NCBI GenBank assembly: GCA_011316305.1
Contig: SAUG01000056.1
Coordinates: forward strand, 248,001-312,000
From: Rusavskia elegans
Taxonomy: Eukaryota; Ascomycota; Lecanoromycetes; Teloschistales; Teloschistaceae
Direction: 5' to 3'
Length of the DNA stretch: 64,000 nucleotides
Position numbers and translations under genes: made by a program. The notes beneath the pieces were generated by a model that saw nothing but the letters and a program-made list of their open reading frames with translations, was not told the DNA's origin and made no database searches. Positions 1 to 12,358 of the stretch are shown here, piece after piece; position 1 is the stretch's first letter; each line of letters begins with the position of its first letter.

Positions 1-724
1 TAATTATATTCTAGCAGTAATATAGTAACCGAAGTTTTAAATATCCGTACTATTAGTAGATTTTCTATACTATTCCGAACTAAAGTTAAAACGTTTATAA
101 ATTATTATATCTCGCCGGCGCTTTATAAATTTAACCTAATATAATTTTATTTCTTTTTATATTCGGTAAAATACTACTACTATCTATTAGATTCTAATTC
201 GAGATTTCAATTACGAGGCGTTATAGTATAGTAGTAGTATATACCGCCTCTATTTATACGATAAAGAAATTAGCTCGGCCGCCCTATTAGCTATTCTTTA
301 TTATTTAGGGGTTCTAGTATAGCCCGGATTCGATTTCTAGTAGCGCTATTTCCTTTTTAACTTTTTAGCGCCCTTATTTTTAACGTTTTTAAAGCTTTTA
401 AACATGTAATACGAGCGTATCGAAGGCGATATCTTTTTTCCGTTTTAGTAGTATTTATTATAAGCTATTTAAACTCCCTAGAGTTTATATTGAACTTAGT
501 AGATATAGAGGTACTAGCTGATAGTACCGGCTAACTAATACGCTAACTAAGCCCTATTAACCGCGGTTTATTAGCCTTGCGGGATTCGTTATCTAATTAG
601 GTCTAGCGTTCAGCCTTGTTCGCTTATTTATAGATGAGCTTTCCATTTATATAGAAATATCAAGCTATTATTATTATTTTAAATCGATTTATAATAGTAA
701 AGAAAGTTATATAATAGAATAGAT
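1..724. other. AT-rich RIP-degraded DNA, ending in part of a Copia relic
   Basis: No intact gene is visible. The last few dozen bases, up to the 5-bp target duplication at 720-724, match the RNase H region of the Copia relic near 9540, including the shared string TATATAATAGAATAG. The same relic resumes at 7477, so this is its left part, split by the LTR element at 725-7476. The rest is TA-rich and full of in-frame TAG codons, with no domain that I recognise. Confidence 0.6.
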
Positions 725-1268
725 TATTACTTCCACGATTCTATAGAGATACGCTGGAAGATTAGCTAAACAAGCGAGTCTAATTATCTATAGCCGTTTA
801 TAGCTACTATAGCCGACCTTTATAATAGAAACTTTTAGCGGACGGCTATCTATTAATACTATCGACTATTTTTACTATATATATTATTCTTTATTTCTAT
901 TAAATAACTTTTTTTATTAATTATTAATATAATTATTAAAAACGTTTCTACTATTTTCTTTTTAATTAGTTCTATAATATAGACGCTTTATAATATTATA
1001 ACTTTATCTTCGCGGCTATACGGAACTAGTTACGATAAACTATACTAGAATTCTTTTACTATTTAGTAGTTCGGATTACGCCTATAGCTATAGCTAGATT
1101 TAAATATAACGCCTTTTAATATATAAATATATTATATTTTATTAATTTACATTATTAGTCCTATTATCCCGCCCTATAGATCGATACGATACTATTAAAG
1201 CGATAACGCCTAATATCTATAAAGAAAATAAAAAATCCTTAAAACTTTAGTTTATCTAAATAAATATC

Positions 1269-4200
1269 TATAACGTTTCTATACGTTAAAAGATATTATA
1301 TTCGAACCTAGTTACAGCCGTAGGCGTAATCCAAACTACTAAATAGTAAAAGAATTCTAGTATAAATTATTATAATTAATTTTGCGTAGCCGCGAAGATA
1401 TAGTTATAATATTATAAAACGTCTATATTATATAGATAATTAAAAAGAGAATAGTAGAAATATATATAATAATTATATTAACGACTAATAAAAGAATCTA
1501 TCTAATAGAAGTAGAAAACGATATATATAGTAAAAATAGCTAGTAGTACCGATAGATAACTATCCGCTAAAAGCTTCTATTATAAAAATCGGCTATAGTA
1601 ACTATAGACGGCTATAGATAATTAGACTCGTTTACTTAGCTAATCTTTTAGTATATTTCTATAAAGTTATAGATTTAATACGGCCTTTTTTATTTCGCTT
1701 TTTATCTAGCTTTCTGTATACGGGGTTTTTAAAATCTAGTTCTATTCTTTTTTTTTATTTTTCTTTTTTTAATATTTTTATTATATATTTTTAAAAAGGT
1801 AATTATTTAAAATCTTTTTATCGAATTTAGTTAAAAAATATTATTATATCTTTTTTTTATAGTCTTTATATTTACGATTCTTTAAAAGAGTATAAAGTAA
1901 AAATAGATAGTAATATTTCTAGTAAATATACTCGGATCTAGAAATTTTATAATTTTTTAATTTTTAATACTATTTATAATATCTACTTCGCTTTATATAA
2001 TTTTCCTAATACTAATATCCGTAGGAAAATATTTTAAAAATAAAAAAAATAAACTTCGATCTAATATTAGAAATATTTTTAATAAATATACCGAAACGTA
2101 TTATTATATTAAATCTTCTCTAGATTCTAAAAAAGAAATTTATAATAAATATTTTATTTAGGAATCGGATTTCCGCTAATTTTTTAGAAAATAAAAATAT
2201 TTTATTATTTATTATCGCGCTTTAGATAAACGGGAAAATAATTTTATTATTTAGAAATAATACGTATTATCTTATTTTAACGAATTTAATAATTCTATTA
2301 TATTTTATTCTTTTATAAATTTTATACTAGCCGCGTAAAAAATATCTATTAAATCTATTTCTATTTTCGATTCGGTTAATTTAGATCGATTCCTAAAAAA
2401 GTTTAATTTTTCCTAGTTTCTGAATTCGATAAATATATAAAAGGGTATCTAATTAAAGATTTCTTTATATTATTTCTTTTTATTTCGAATTAAATATCGA
2501 TATTATAAATTATATCCGGGTCTTTTAATATCTCTACTAATTTTTATTTTTTAGCGACTATTTTATTCTATAATAATAAAATTAGAGACTATTTATTTCT
2601 TAGCTATATATTTAGTATAGGGTTTAATATTTTTTATTTTAATTATTCTTTCGGTTCTAACGTTAGATTATATTTAATCTTTTATATTCTTCTAATAATA
2701 CTTTTATAGATTTTCTTAATATTTTCTATTTATAGTTTTTGGATTTTCTTTTAGATTTTATCGTATTTCAGCGCTAATTATAGAAGTAAATAGTAGTATT
2801 TCTTTTAGATTTTTATTTTCTTTTATATAATTGTATAGTTTTTTCGTAATTTTATTTTTTTTTTTTCCGTTTATATTATTTATGCGATTAATTATTCGGA
2901 TTTCGATTTTAGTCTTTTACGATTCTAACGCTAGAGGCGCTAAATCGATTAGATTATATAATTATTTAGTACTTAAATATTTTACTAAAAACTCGATTTA
3001 AAGATTCCCGAAGGAGCTAGATCTAGACTAAAACCTAGAGGGAAACCGTAATCTATTTAACTTTATTAATTAATTTAATTAAGTTCGATCGATCGGGCTA
3101 GACCGAGATAATCTACTATCTAGTCTTTCTATATTTTAAACTCTATAAAGATCGACTTAGTCGATAGAAAAAATTCAAGTATTAGGTTAGCCTTCGAGGG
3201 ATTCGAACTCCCGACCTGCTAGATTAACTCTACTAACTCCGAGATAGAACGCGGATCCGTTAGGCCTCCAGGTTACGCAGCGTTACTACTGCGCCACCAG
3301 GCCTTTTTCCGTTTATAAAAGCTATTATTTTATAACTTCTAATTTTAATTTTAAATATTATTATAAAAGGTTTTTCGGTTTTATATAATCTAAACTCTAA
3401 TTCTAGTTTTTTTTTAATTTTTATTTATTCTATAAAATACTATTCTATTCCTTTTCTATTTAATAAATAGATAAAATTACTATTATTATAGTAATATATC
3501 TAATTTTTAATTATATATTTTCTAGTTTTTTTTAAATAATTTTTCTATTATTTTAAACTAGTATTCGATTACTTCTATTATTTTTTTAATTAAATAATTT
3601 CTTTTAAAATATCCTGTCTTTCTATATAAATAATAAGTTTTAATCTATAATCTTTTATTTTTAGTAGTATTAAATTTTATTAAATTTCTTTTAGGTTATT
3701 TTTTAGTAGGTCCTATTTTACTAAACGCCTATTTTTCTAAATATATTCTATACTATCTAATATTAATTCTAGTCGCTAGTTTAGTAAAAGATATTAATAA
3801 GTCTATTTTATTAATTATTACTATAGTTTCTTTAATTTTTATATAAAATTCTTTATAAAAGTAAACTTTTAGAACTAAATTCTTCTAGTTCGTTTTATAA
3901 ACTAATATTTTAAACTAAATAGTTTAGATAGCTACTAACTTCTATTATTTTAAAACTATTAATCTTTATTCTATTATTCTATTTCTATTATTATTTCCGA
4001 AAACCTCTTTTATAACTATAATTAGATAATTTAAAATATAAAAAATCTATAATATTTTATTTTCCTTTTAATTTTCCGGATTATTAAAGTAGTTTTCTAT
4101 ATAGAGCTATATTTAATTAAGGGCTACCTCTTTTAGATATAATATTATAAATAGAACTTTAATCGCTTCGTTTAAAAACTGGTTTATATATAATATAAAG

Positions 4201-4747
4201 TAAATATTTATCTAGATAAATTAAAATTTTAAAGGTTTTTTTTAATTCTTTTATAGATATTAGACGTTACCGCTTTAATAATACTACTTCGATCTATAGA
4301 GCGGGGTAATAGAATCGATATAGTAAATTATTAAAGTATAAAGTTTCTATATATTAAAAGGCGTTATATTCGAGTATAATTATAGCTATAGACGTAGGCC
4401 GAGCTACTAAATCGTAAGGGAATTTTAATATAAAATATCGTAACTAATCCTACGCACCGTAAAGATATAGTTATAATATTATAAAACGTCTGTATTACGT
4501 AGATAATTAAAAAGAGAATAGTAGAAACGTATTTAATCATTATATCATCGACTAATAAGAGAAACTATCTAATAGAAATAATAAGTAATATATATAATAA
4601 AAATAGCCGATAGTATCGATAGATAACTATCTATTAAAAGTCTCTATTATAAAAATAGTCTATAGCGGCTATAGACGGCTATAGATAATTAGGTTTATTT
4701 ATCTAGCTAATCTTTTAACGTATTTCTATAAAATCATAGACGTAATA
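1269..4747 (+). mobile_element. RIP-degraded LTR retrotransposon (inner element), same family, opposite orientation
   Basis: LTRs at 1269-1680 and 4337-4747 (412 and 411 bp) are direct repeats. Target-site duplication: ATATC at 1264-1268 and GTATC at 4748-4752, which differ by one G-to-A transition as RIP would produce. The element sits inside the internal region of the element at 725-7476. Its own internal region (1681-4336) is homologous, in inverted orientation, to 4748-7063 and, in the same orientation, to 38942-41467. A 428-bp SINE-like insert at 2876-3303 interrupts it. No pol domain could be recognised. Confidence 0.88.
2876..3303 (-). mobile_element. SINE-like insertion with tRNA-derived head
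   Basis: The 14-bp sequence TTTTTCCGTTTATA flanks the insert at 2862-2875 and 3304-3317. The homologous element at 38532-41877 lacks the insert at the matching place (about 40450). On the minus strand it begins exactly at the duplication with GGCCTGGTGGCGCAGTAG, which reads as an acceptor strand followed by a pol III A box. A B-box-like GAGTTCGAATCCC follows about 80 bases later (near 3200), and the 3' end is AT-rich. These are the features of a SINE. The head is less RIP-eroded than its host. The inferred tRNA does not fold cleanly: the acceptor 3' strand does not match and the T stem has a mismatch, so it is not called as a tRNA gene. Confidence 0.7.
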
Positions 4748-7476
4748 GTATCTACTTTATATTATATATAAACCAGTTTCTAAATAAAACGATTAAAATT
4801 TTATTTATAATATTATATCTAGAAAAGATAGCCTTTAATTAGATATAGCCCTATATAAAAAACTATTTTAATAACCCGGAAAATTAAAGAAAAAATAAAA
4901 TATTTTAGATTTTTTATACCTTCGATGATCTAATTATAGCTATAAAAGAAGCCTTTAGAAATAATAATAAAGATAAAGTAATTAAAAGAAAACTAATAAT
5001 TCTAAAATAGTAGAATTTGGTAATTATCTATACTATTTAGTTTAAAATATTAGTTTATAAAATTAACTAGAAAGATTTAGTTCTAAAAATCTATTTTTAT
5101 AAACAATTCTATATAAAAATTAAAAAAGCTATAGTAGTAAATAAAAAATTAGATTCGCTAGTATCCTTTATTAAACTAGTAACTATAATAATTACTAGAT
5201 AATATAAAATATATTTAGATAAATAGACGTTTAATAAAATAGAATCTATTAAAAAATAGTTTAAATAAAACTAAATAGAATATAATATTACTAAAATTGA
5301 AAAATTATAGACTATAATTTATTATTTATATAAAAAGACGGGAGACTTTAAAAAAATTATTAAAGTAGAGAGATAATAGAAGTAATCGAATACTAATTTA
5401 AAGTAATAAAAAAATTATTTTAAAAAAAAGCTAGAAAATATATAACTAAAAGTTAGATAATCTATTATAATAATAATTACCTTATCTATCTATTAGATAA
5501 AAAAGAATTAAAATAGTATTTTATAGAATCTAAAAGAATAAAAAAGAAGCTAATAATAGAATTTAAATCGTATAAAACCGAGAAACCTTTTATAGCAGCG
5601 TTTAGAATTAAAATTAGAGGTTATAAAATAATAGATCTCGTAAATAACGAAGAAAAAAATAAGATTACGAAAAAATTATAGGACTAGATTAAAAGATATA
5701 TCTATAAATATCTATAATAGAATAATAGAATTATCAAAATCGAACTTAAAATAAAAAACGGACTTATCGGGATTTTAAATTTTACGATTATTAAAAGCTT
5801 TCGATAATATAATTCTATTCGGAGACGAATAGAAAAAATTAATTTCTAGAATATTATATTAAATACGAATTACGAATAAATTAAGGAAATTAATATCCTT
5901 TTTTAAAAAAAAGGACGAAATATAGAAAATAAAAATCTAGAAGGAATATTACTATCTATTTTTATAACTAGCTTTAAAATATAATAAAATTTAGAAGATA
6001 ATCTAGAAATTATAGATAGAAGATATTAAAAAAATCTATAAAAATATTATTAAAGAAATAGAAAAAACTAAATATAATTTATCGCCGGTATTAAAAAAAT
6101 AGCTAGAATAAATAATATTAAATTCTATATTTAGTATATAATTAAAAAATAGATAGTTTTTAACCTTATTATTTTAAGATAAGATAGTAACTAAAAAATA
6201 GAAATTAGCGGAAATATTAGAAGATCTAGATATAATAATATAATATTAATACCTAATTTAGAAAAAATAAAATATAATATAAAATAATTTTTAATTAAAT
6301 ATTCTTTTATATATTTATAGAATCTAGTAGTTAAAAAAATCGAAATTTTTTAGAAACTAATCTAAATTATCTAAATCGAAATCTAGAATAAATTTACTAA
6401 AAGTCTTTTACGCGGTTAGTATAGAACCTATAGAAAAGTAGAATATAATCGGATTATTAAATTTATAAAAATAAGATAATATACTCTATTTTAAATTAAT
6501 AAAATTATTTTATATTTATCTTAGGCGTAATAATAAATAATAAAATACTTTTACTTTTTTAAAAATTAATAGAAATTCGATTTCTAAATAAAATACTAAT
6601 TACGAATTTCTTTTTTAAAATCTAAAAAGAATTTAATATAATATCGCGTTTTAGTATATTTATTAAAATTATTTCTAATATCGGACCGAAGTTTATTTTT
6701 TTTATTTTTAAAATACTTTTTATAGATATTAGCTACTAGAAAGGTAATAAATATAAAATAGATAATATAGATAATATTAGAAATTAAGTAATTATAGAAT
6801 TTTTAAGCCTAACTATATTTACTATAAATATTACTATCAACTTTAAATTTATATTTTTTTATAGAATTATAAGTATAAATACTTCAAGATAAAAGTATAG
6901 TAATACCTTTTAAATAAATTCGATTAAAAGATTTTAAATATTTACTTTTTTAAAAATATATAATAAAAATATTAAAAAAAAAAGAATAAAAAAAAAGAAA
7001 AAGCTAGATTTTAAAAATTCCGTATATAGAAAGACTAGATAGGAAGCGATATAGGAAAAGCTATATTATTTCTATAATTCTATAGATATATACTAGAAAA
7101 ATAGCTAAATAAACGAATCTAATTATTTATAGTCGCCTATAGCTACTATAGCCGATTTTTATAATAGAAGCTTTTAGCGGATAGTTATCTATCGATACTA
7201 TCGGTTATTTTTATTATATATATCGTTTTTTATTTCTATTAAATAGCTATTTTTTATTAATTATTAATATAATTATTAAATATATTTCTTCTATTTTCTT
7301 TTTAATTATTTTTATAATATAGACGCTTTATAATATTATAATTATACCTTCGCGGCTTTACGGAATTAGTTACGATAATCTATACTAGAATTCCTTTACT
7401 ATTTAGTAGTTCGGACTACGCCTGTGGCTGTAGCTAGGCTCGAACGTAACGTCTTTTAACGTACAGAGACGTTATA

Positions 7477-7765
7477 TAGATTTTTTAACGAGATTTTATT
7501 AGATTTCGGCTATATTATATAAATTTATTATAATAATATATAGACTATTCGAATCTTTATTAGTAAAAGCTTATACTATATAACGAAGCTCCGTTATATA
7601 GATATATATCGTTATTAACTTCGCTAGAAAATCAAAAATAAGAGCGTTAATATTAAATAGACCGTTTCGATAGAAATTCTAGCTAATAGCTGTATAAAAA
7701 CGCTGGCCCTATTACGTTACAAGTATTCTATTCAATTTATTAAATTCTAGAATTATAGATTAAAA
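7477..7765 (+). mobile_element. Ty1/Copia RNase H relic (right part)
   Basis: With TAG read as glutamine, the plus strand gives TKLRYIDIYRYQLRQ- and ILANSCIKTLA-like segments. These match the end of Copia RNase H (family pattern: T-K-L-R-H-V-D-I-x-x-H-W-L-R, then E-M-x-A-D-x-x-T-K). The start lines up with the relic at 9550-9660. The element at 725-7476 is inserted in this copy, which is therefore the oldest layer at this place. Confidence 0.65.
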
Positions 7766-8139
7766 TTATAGTTAAACTCCGTAAAAACGATCGCCGCTTC
7801 TAATATTAAAATACTTCTATAAATTAGCCTAGAGCCTTAAATTCAAGAGAAAAATAAAATATTAGAAGAGGAATGGTGGAATTATATCTATTATCGATAA
7901 TATATTAATTCTATAGAGATATATTAATTTATAGAAGCGATTATAAGGTATTTATAGAGAAACTAGTTAGTATTTCTCGCTAAAACTCGCTGAAATTATA
8001 TATATCTACTCTATAAAGTTTAGCGTGATTCTAAATAGATTTAGCGTCTTTTTAATATTTATTACTTTTTATATAAACTAGTTTTCTATAGATTTACATT
8101 CTAGTATCAATCAATCATTACGTGATTCCTTCCTGCCGG
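7766..8139. other. AT-rich spacer with possible Copia LTR remnant
   Basis: No gene is visible. Parts of about 7960-8110 resemble 9150-9290: both have GCTGAAAT, then a TTTAGCGTG block, then TTCTATAGATTT and a CAATCAAT-like stretch. This suggests two copies of a Copia long terminal repeat. Boundaries could not be set by eye. Confidence 0.35.
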
Positions 8140-9960
8140 CTGATAATAAAGGAACTTGGAAAGAAGTAGCCGATAATAAAGCCTCTAAAAATAATAGTAT
8201 TACTATTTCTATTATCTAGATTTTTAAATATAAATTTAATAACTAGAGATATCTATTTAAGTTTAAGGTTCGTCTATATATTAGAAGAAATTTTTAAAAT
8301 ACTAAAGTGAATATATACGCCGCTATATTAACTATATATATTTTCCGAGCCTTTATAGCTATTATTACCTACTTTAACTATATAGTTCGGCAGTATATTA
8401 TCGTTAACGTATTCGCTAATAGCGATATTAATAAATTTATCTATATTAAACTTCTATAGAATTAGAAAGGATCGAAAATAGTTCTACTACTATTTCTACG
8501 AGCGTTATACGGGCTGAAATAATTTTTAATACTCTAGTTTCGCTATATAATATCTATATTAAACGATCTAGAATTCTAGACGGTTTTCGATACCGAAAAC
8601 CTCTTTATCTATAAATATATATTTCTATTGTTTTTTATTAATAATATCGCCGTTATCTTCGAAGTTAGGAACGTTAAATATATAGAGAAATTTTAGGCTA
8701 AACAATTTAAAAGATACGATATAAAATTTCTAGATATCAATATATAGTTTCTAGATATTCGGATAATACGCGAAAGAAAACTATATAAACTATTTCTATA
8801 CTAGAATTTCTCTATCGATAAAATTACGAAAAAGTATTATATTAATCTTTTTATAAAAGGTTTTAGAACTCCGCTAGCGAGTACTAAAATCTTTATAAAA
8901 AATATTAAATAAACTATATTATAGTAATTTCTCGTATACTAATAGTTTATCGGTTTAATATAAATCGCGGCTATTATAAACCGCGCTAATATCGGTTTTA
9001 CTTTTTCTAAATTTTTAGAATTTTTTATAAACTTTTCCGAACGTTATTATATAGCTACCGTTCGAGTTTTATAATATCTAAGGTATTTAAAATATCTTTT
9101 GATTTGAAAGCCTGCATGGCGGGATCATTATGAGAAAGTTATCTGAGTTTCTCTGAAATGGTCGCTGAAATCACGTGACTTGTCTACTTAGGTATAATGC
9201 CTACCCCATTGGGTTTAGCGTGTCTTGGCAACAGCTATATTCTATATAATTTAGCAATTCTATAGATTTTACATTTCGTATATTTCAATCAATACGATTA
9301 TATATATATATTCAATCGTTTTATATAATTATTTATAATACCACTATAGCAGATCTAAATAGAATTTTCGTCGGTTTATCGAATATATTCTTCGCAGATA
9401 ATTCTAATACTCGCTATAGTTTTTAAAACTATTACTTTAAACTATTTAACGATACTATCGATTAGAAAGCCTCTAAATAAAAGATTATTATAATAAATTT
9501 AATAGAAACCGAGCTATTTAAAACTATAATAATAGGAAAAAAGTTTATATAATAGAATAGTTTCTTCGAGGAAATCGCTATAGATGCAGGCTATAAGTCT
9601 TTTATCGAGGTCGATATTATATAGACTATACGAATCTTCTAAAGCGTTAATTTATAGTTTATATCTAAATTTCGCTATATAGATATTTATTATTATTAGC
9701 TCTGTTAAAAATTTATAACGGAAATATTTTAATTAAATATATTGCTTTCGTAGCTATTTTAGTAAATAGCTTTATAAAAGCTTTTTTAGTATAACGTTAT
9801 AAGGAATTTATTAAATTTCTAGAGATCTAGAATATAGAATTAAACGAGGTTCCCTATAATAATACCGCTGCTACCGCCGTTAATATTCTAGATCCGGATA
9901 GATTTAATTAAAAATCTTTCTATACCGCCTTTAAAGTTATATACTATTCTAATATCTAGT
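8140..9960 (+). mobile_element. Ty1/Copia retrotransposon relic (RT and RNase H), RIP-degraded
   Basis: In translation with TAG read as Q, about 8290-8640 resembles Copia reverse transcriptase, with TYA..., FRAFIAI, a VVNVFANSDINKFIYIKL-like core and LLFLRALYGLK. About 9350-9800 resembles its RNase H: FADNSDTRYSS, then IDWKASKQKT and STETELF. Stops are frequent and mostly TAG or TAA, as expected from RIP of CAG and CAA. A second copy lies at about 35200-37330. Compared with that copy, this one has about 230 extra bases near 9100-9335. Confidence 0.75.
9100..9335. repeat. Less RIP-degraded insertion in the Copia relic, perhaps a solo LTR
   Basis: The stretch from about 9105 to 9235 has near-normal base composition and keeps CA and TG dinucleotides, unlike the DNA on either side. 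The corresponding place in the Copia relic at 35200-37330 (near 36145) lacks it. It shares short blocks with about 7960-8110. No clean target duplication could be found by eye, so the edges are approximate. Confidence 0.4.
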
Positions 9961-9964
9961 AAAT

Positions 9965-10112
9965 AAAACCAGGTAAAATAGTATAGTAGTTAATACGGAT
10001 ATAGTAAAGGTTTTATAATAGTAGAACTATTATAACGGCGTTTACTATCGTTAGAGCTCTAGTATTATAGATTTATATTTATTAAACCCCGGTTCGAATC
10101 CGAACTCTATTA
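9965..10112 (+). repeat. tRNA-like sequence in the Copia 3' region, RIP-eroded
   Basis: A degenerate A box (TAGTATAGTAGTTAATAC, near 9980, from a likely TGGTGTAGTGGTTAACAC) is followed by a good B box (GGTTCGAATCC, near 10091) and then T-rich sequence. The A-to-B spacing is too long for an ordinary tRNA, and the T stem is broken by apparent G-to-A changes. A more degraded copy lies near 36790-36930, so this belongs to the repeat rather than to a single-copy tRNA gene. Confidence 0.3.
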
Positions 10113-10489
10113 ATTTCTTTTTACTTTTTTTATACGTTAAATTCTAGTTATTTTAATTTAATATTTAGTTTATAATTTAATCTAAAATTGAAATTCTTTT
10201 ATTTCGACTATAACTATTTATAAAACGGTTATTTCTATACTAATTAAAAAAGAGGATATATATAATAATACTGCTAATAAAAATTATATAAAATCAAAAT
10301 TTATCGGTATTTATTATCGATTTTAAAAAAATATAAAAATCTACGAATATAGTATTTATAGTCGATATAAAAACGATTTCGGGATATATAATAGAAAACG
10401 AACCTCTAAAATTACGTATACTTTCTATTATAGTTAGCGTTGCCTATTTAGATCTAGCGTTTATTTATTACGCGTACTATTTAGCTATT

Positions 10490-10957
10490 TATAGATTTCC
10501 TCTTTTCCTGCTTCCCAGAATATATAATATACAATCATTTTTCATGCAAATTCTCGTTCCTGCACTGGAACCCACACCTTCCGAAACCACTTGGTCCACA
10601 GGTATCCGGCGAGCTCCGGTTCGAAAGAAATCTTGACAGTTGCGTAGATGGCACAGTCGTAGACAAGGCTGAAACCGCGACTCTTTTTGAAACAAGCGCC
10701 TTGTGTCGGGCCGAAGATACGCGCCAAGGCCGCGAGATGCCAAGAGGCGGCGCCTTAGCCGCAGAGCCTCAATAACACGCTAAAACAGAGCCTCAGAAGT
10801 TCCCAATGTAAACAACCTGATCATTGATCATTGAGACTCTACCATCCGCCGCTTCACCATCAACGACAATTCATTGTCGCATTACGGCGAAAGCTGTCCT
10901 CGTTTACCTGTCTTCCATTGACCCGCCTCACGCCTTCCTCGTTCCACTCTACCCTCC
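10490..10957. other. Transition from RIP desert to gene island; 5' flank of the first gene
   Basis: Base composition changes abruptly to normal at about 10,500. Short overlapping reading frames on the minus strand (10489-10743) show no domain and are probably not genes. The last part is the promoter and 5' leader of the gene that starts at 10958. Confidence 0.5.
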
Positions 10958-12358
10958 ATGCTTGGGAAGCGCAAGCGGGATCAAGGACCGTCTGAAGAAG
11001 AGACCGAGTCACTCTGTACACCCTCGCTGACTCATGGCAATCTGAAGGCATTCGACGCCAACTTCGCAGCCGAGATTGCGTCAATCACGAAAAATTACCC
11101 TTCACCTTTCGACGTCATGCCATATAAGACCCCCTCGTCGCAGCAAAAGACTGCCACCGACAAGACCAAAAACACCAGTCTCACCAACCTTGATCGCATC
11201 TTAGACCTCTACCGCTTCTTCCTGAACCGCAAGAAGCGAATGCCCCCCGGACTGGAAGACTTGCTCCAGGATCTCATGCTTCCTCGTGAATGTGACATCA
11301 CGCCGAACTCCAAGAACGTCAAGAATGCGAAAGAGCGCACCCAAGGACTATCAGAAGACATGGATATCATAGTCCTGGTGGCAAAGCTCATTTACCGCCC
11401 GAAATGGTATGGAGACGGAGAGGACGATCCAGAGGGGAAAGCTCTCATCTGGCAAGGCCGGAACGACCTGTGGGCCGATCTCATTCCTCGACCACCTGAC
11501 GCATTGCCCAACACCGACCTGGCCGCAGCTATGGACCAGCTGGGTCTCCCAACGAGACCTAAACCGGACTTCAGCTTCGGATATGGAGATGACGCCTTCC
11601 CTGGTGGTCTGAAGGCGCGGATCGATTCATTACCCGCGGATTTGTTGGTTTTCCCCAAGAAGCCGTGGTTTCCCTACAAGGTGGTCCAGTGGAAGAGTGC
11701 GTCAGGAACCGTGCGCGAGGCAGAACAGCAAATCCGACGCGATACATCTACCGCCATTGACACTATCTATCGTTTCTTCAAACGCGCGCATCCAACCCAG
11801 GAACCGCTCCCAGAAAACGTCTGCGTATTCTCCCTGATCGTCTATGCGCGCAATTGCGAATATCGCCTTCACTGGCGTCGGGTGGATAGCGACGGCAAAG
11901 TCAATTACGAGGGAGACATCGTCAGCAGGGCATACCTAGACGATGAGGCTGAGATCTTCAAGCTTCGTGGTGCGATGCTCAAGACGCTGGCATGGGCTTG
12001 CGGGCCTCGTTTAACAGCGATCAAGGCCGCGTTAGAAGCCTTGCGATCCGGCCCAGCAGTTCAGCAAGCAAGGTATGGACAGCGCCCGCATAATGACTTG
12101 ATGTCGCTAACGTTGGTTCTCAGCCCTCCTACGACCGATGTCGCGCAGACGGAGGCTCCGCGTACCAGTAATACGCAAAATATTGCCCAGCAAGACCCGG
12201 TACAAGCCTACCCTCTACAGGCCATAATCCCCTATACGCCTCCCCATTCGTCCGCCCGTAGCCCTCAGTCCCGAGGGAGCAGGTCACGGCCAGAGAAGCG
12301 TCAGAGAGTGGCTTGCGACAACTCATCGGAGTCGGATGACGTAGATCTACTGGGATGA
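10958..12358 (+). CDS. Fungal PD-(D/E)XK nuclease-like protein (DUF7924-like)
   Basis: An intronless frame of 466 codons starts at the first ATG of the island's normal-composition DNA. The N terminus is basic (LGKRKR). The central part shows the fungal PD-(D/E)XK-like pattern: a PDFSFGYGDD segment with Asp at about residue 204, then a strand YKVVQWKSASG with Lys at about 246, then an amphipathic segment with A..Q (REAEQQI). The usual acidic residue of the ExK motif is Gln here (Q244-W-K246), so nuclease activity is doubtful. The C terminus (from about residue 370) is low-complexity and Ser/Pro-rich, with a basic stretch near 445 that could serve as a nuclear signal. Such proteins are numerous in Pezizomycotina and have no defined role. 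The family call rests on pattern recognition only. Confidence 0.7.
   Translation: MLGKRKRDQGPSEEETESLCTPSLTHGNLKAFDANFAAEIASITKNYPSPFDVMPYKTPSSQQKTATDKTKNTSLTNLDRILDLYRFFLNRKKRMPPGLEDLLQDLMLPRECDITPNSKNVKNAKERTQGLSEDMDIIVLVAKLIYRPKWYGDGEDDPEGKALIWQGRNDLWADLIPRPPDALPNTDLAAAMDQLGLPTRPKPDFSFGYGDDAFPGGLKARIDSLPADLLVFPKKPWFPYKVVQWKSASGTVREAEQQIRRDTSTAIDTIYRFFKRAHPTQEPLPENVCVFSLIVYARNCEYRLHWRRVDSDGKVNYEGDIVSRAYLDDEAEIFKLRGAMLKTLAWACGPRLTAIKAALEALRSGPAVQQARYGQRPHNDLMSLTLVLSPPTTDVAQTEAPRTSNTQNIAQQDPVQAYPLQAIIPYTPPHSSARSPQSRGSRSRPEKRQRVACDNSSESDDVDLLG

Larger units (their letters stand above)
725..7476 (-). mobile_element. RIP-degraded LTR retrotransposon (outer element) with another LTR element nested in it
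   Basis: The LTRs are 725-1136 and 7064-7476 (412 and 413 bp). They are in the same orientation as each other and inverted relative to the element at 1269. The target-site duplication TAGAT lies at 720-724 and 7477-7481. The internal region is interrupted by the element at 1269-4747: bases 1137-1268 continue directly at 4748, as alignment with the 3' internal end of the nested element (about 4200-4336) shows. The terminal TG..CA has become TA..TA. Reading TAG as glutamine gives a long degenerate frame on the plus strand at about 5480-6060, but I recognise no integrase, reverse transcriptase or RNase H, so it may be a non-autonomous family. It interrupts an older Copia RNase H relic. Confidence 0.88.

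Noticed and set aside
3195..3303. A functional tRNA gene on the minus strand
   Set aside because: A and B boxes are present, but the acceptor strands do not pair, the T stem has a mismatch, and the sequence starts exactly at a transposition duplication.
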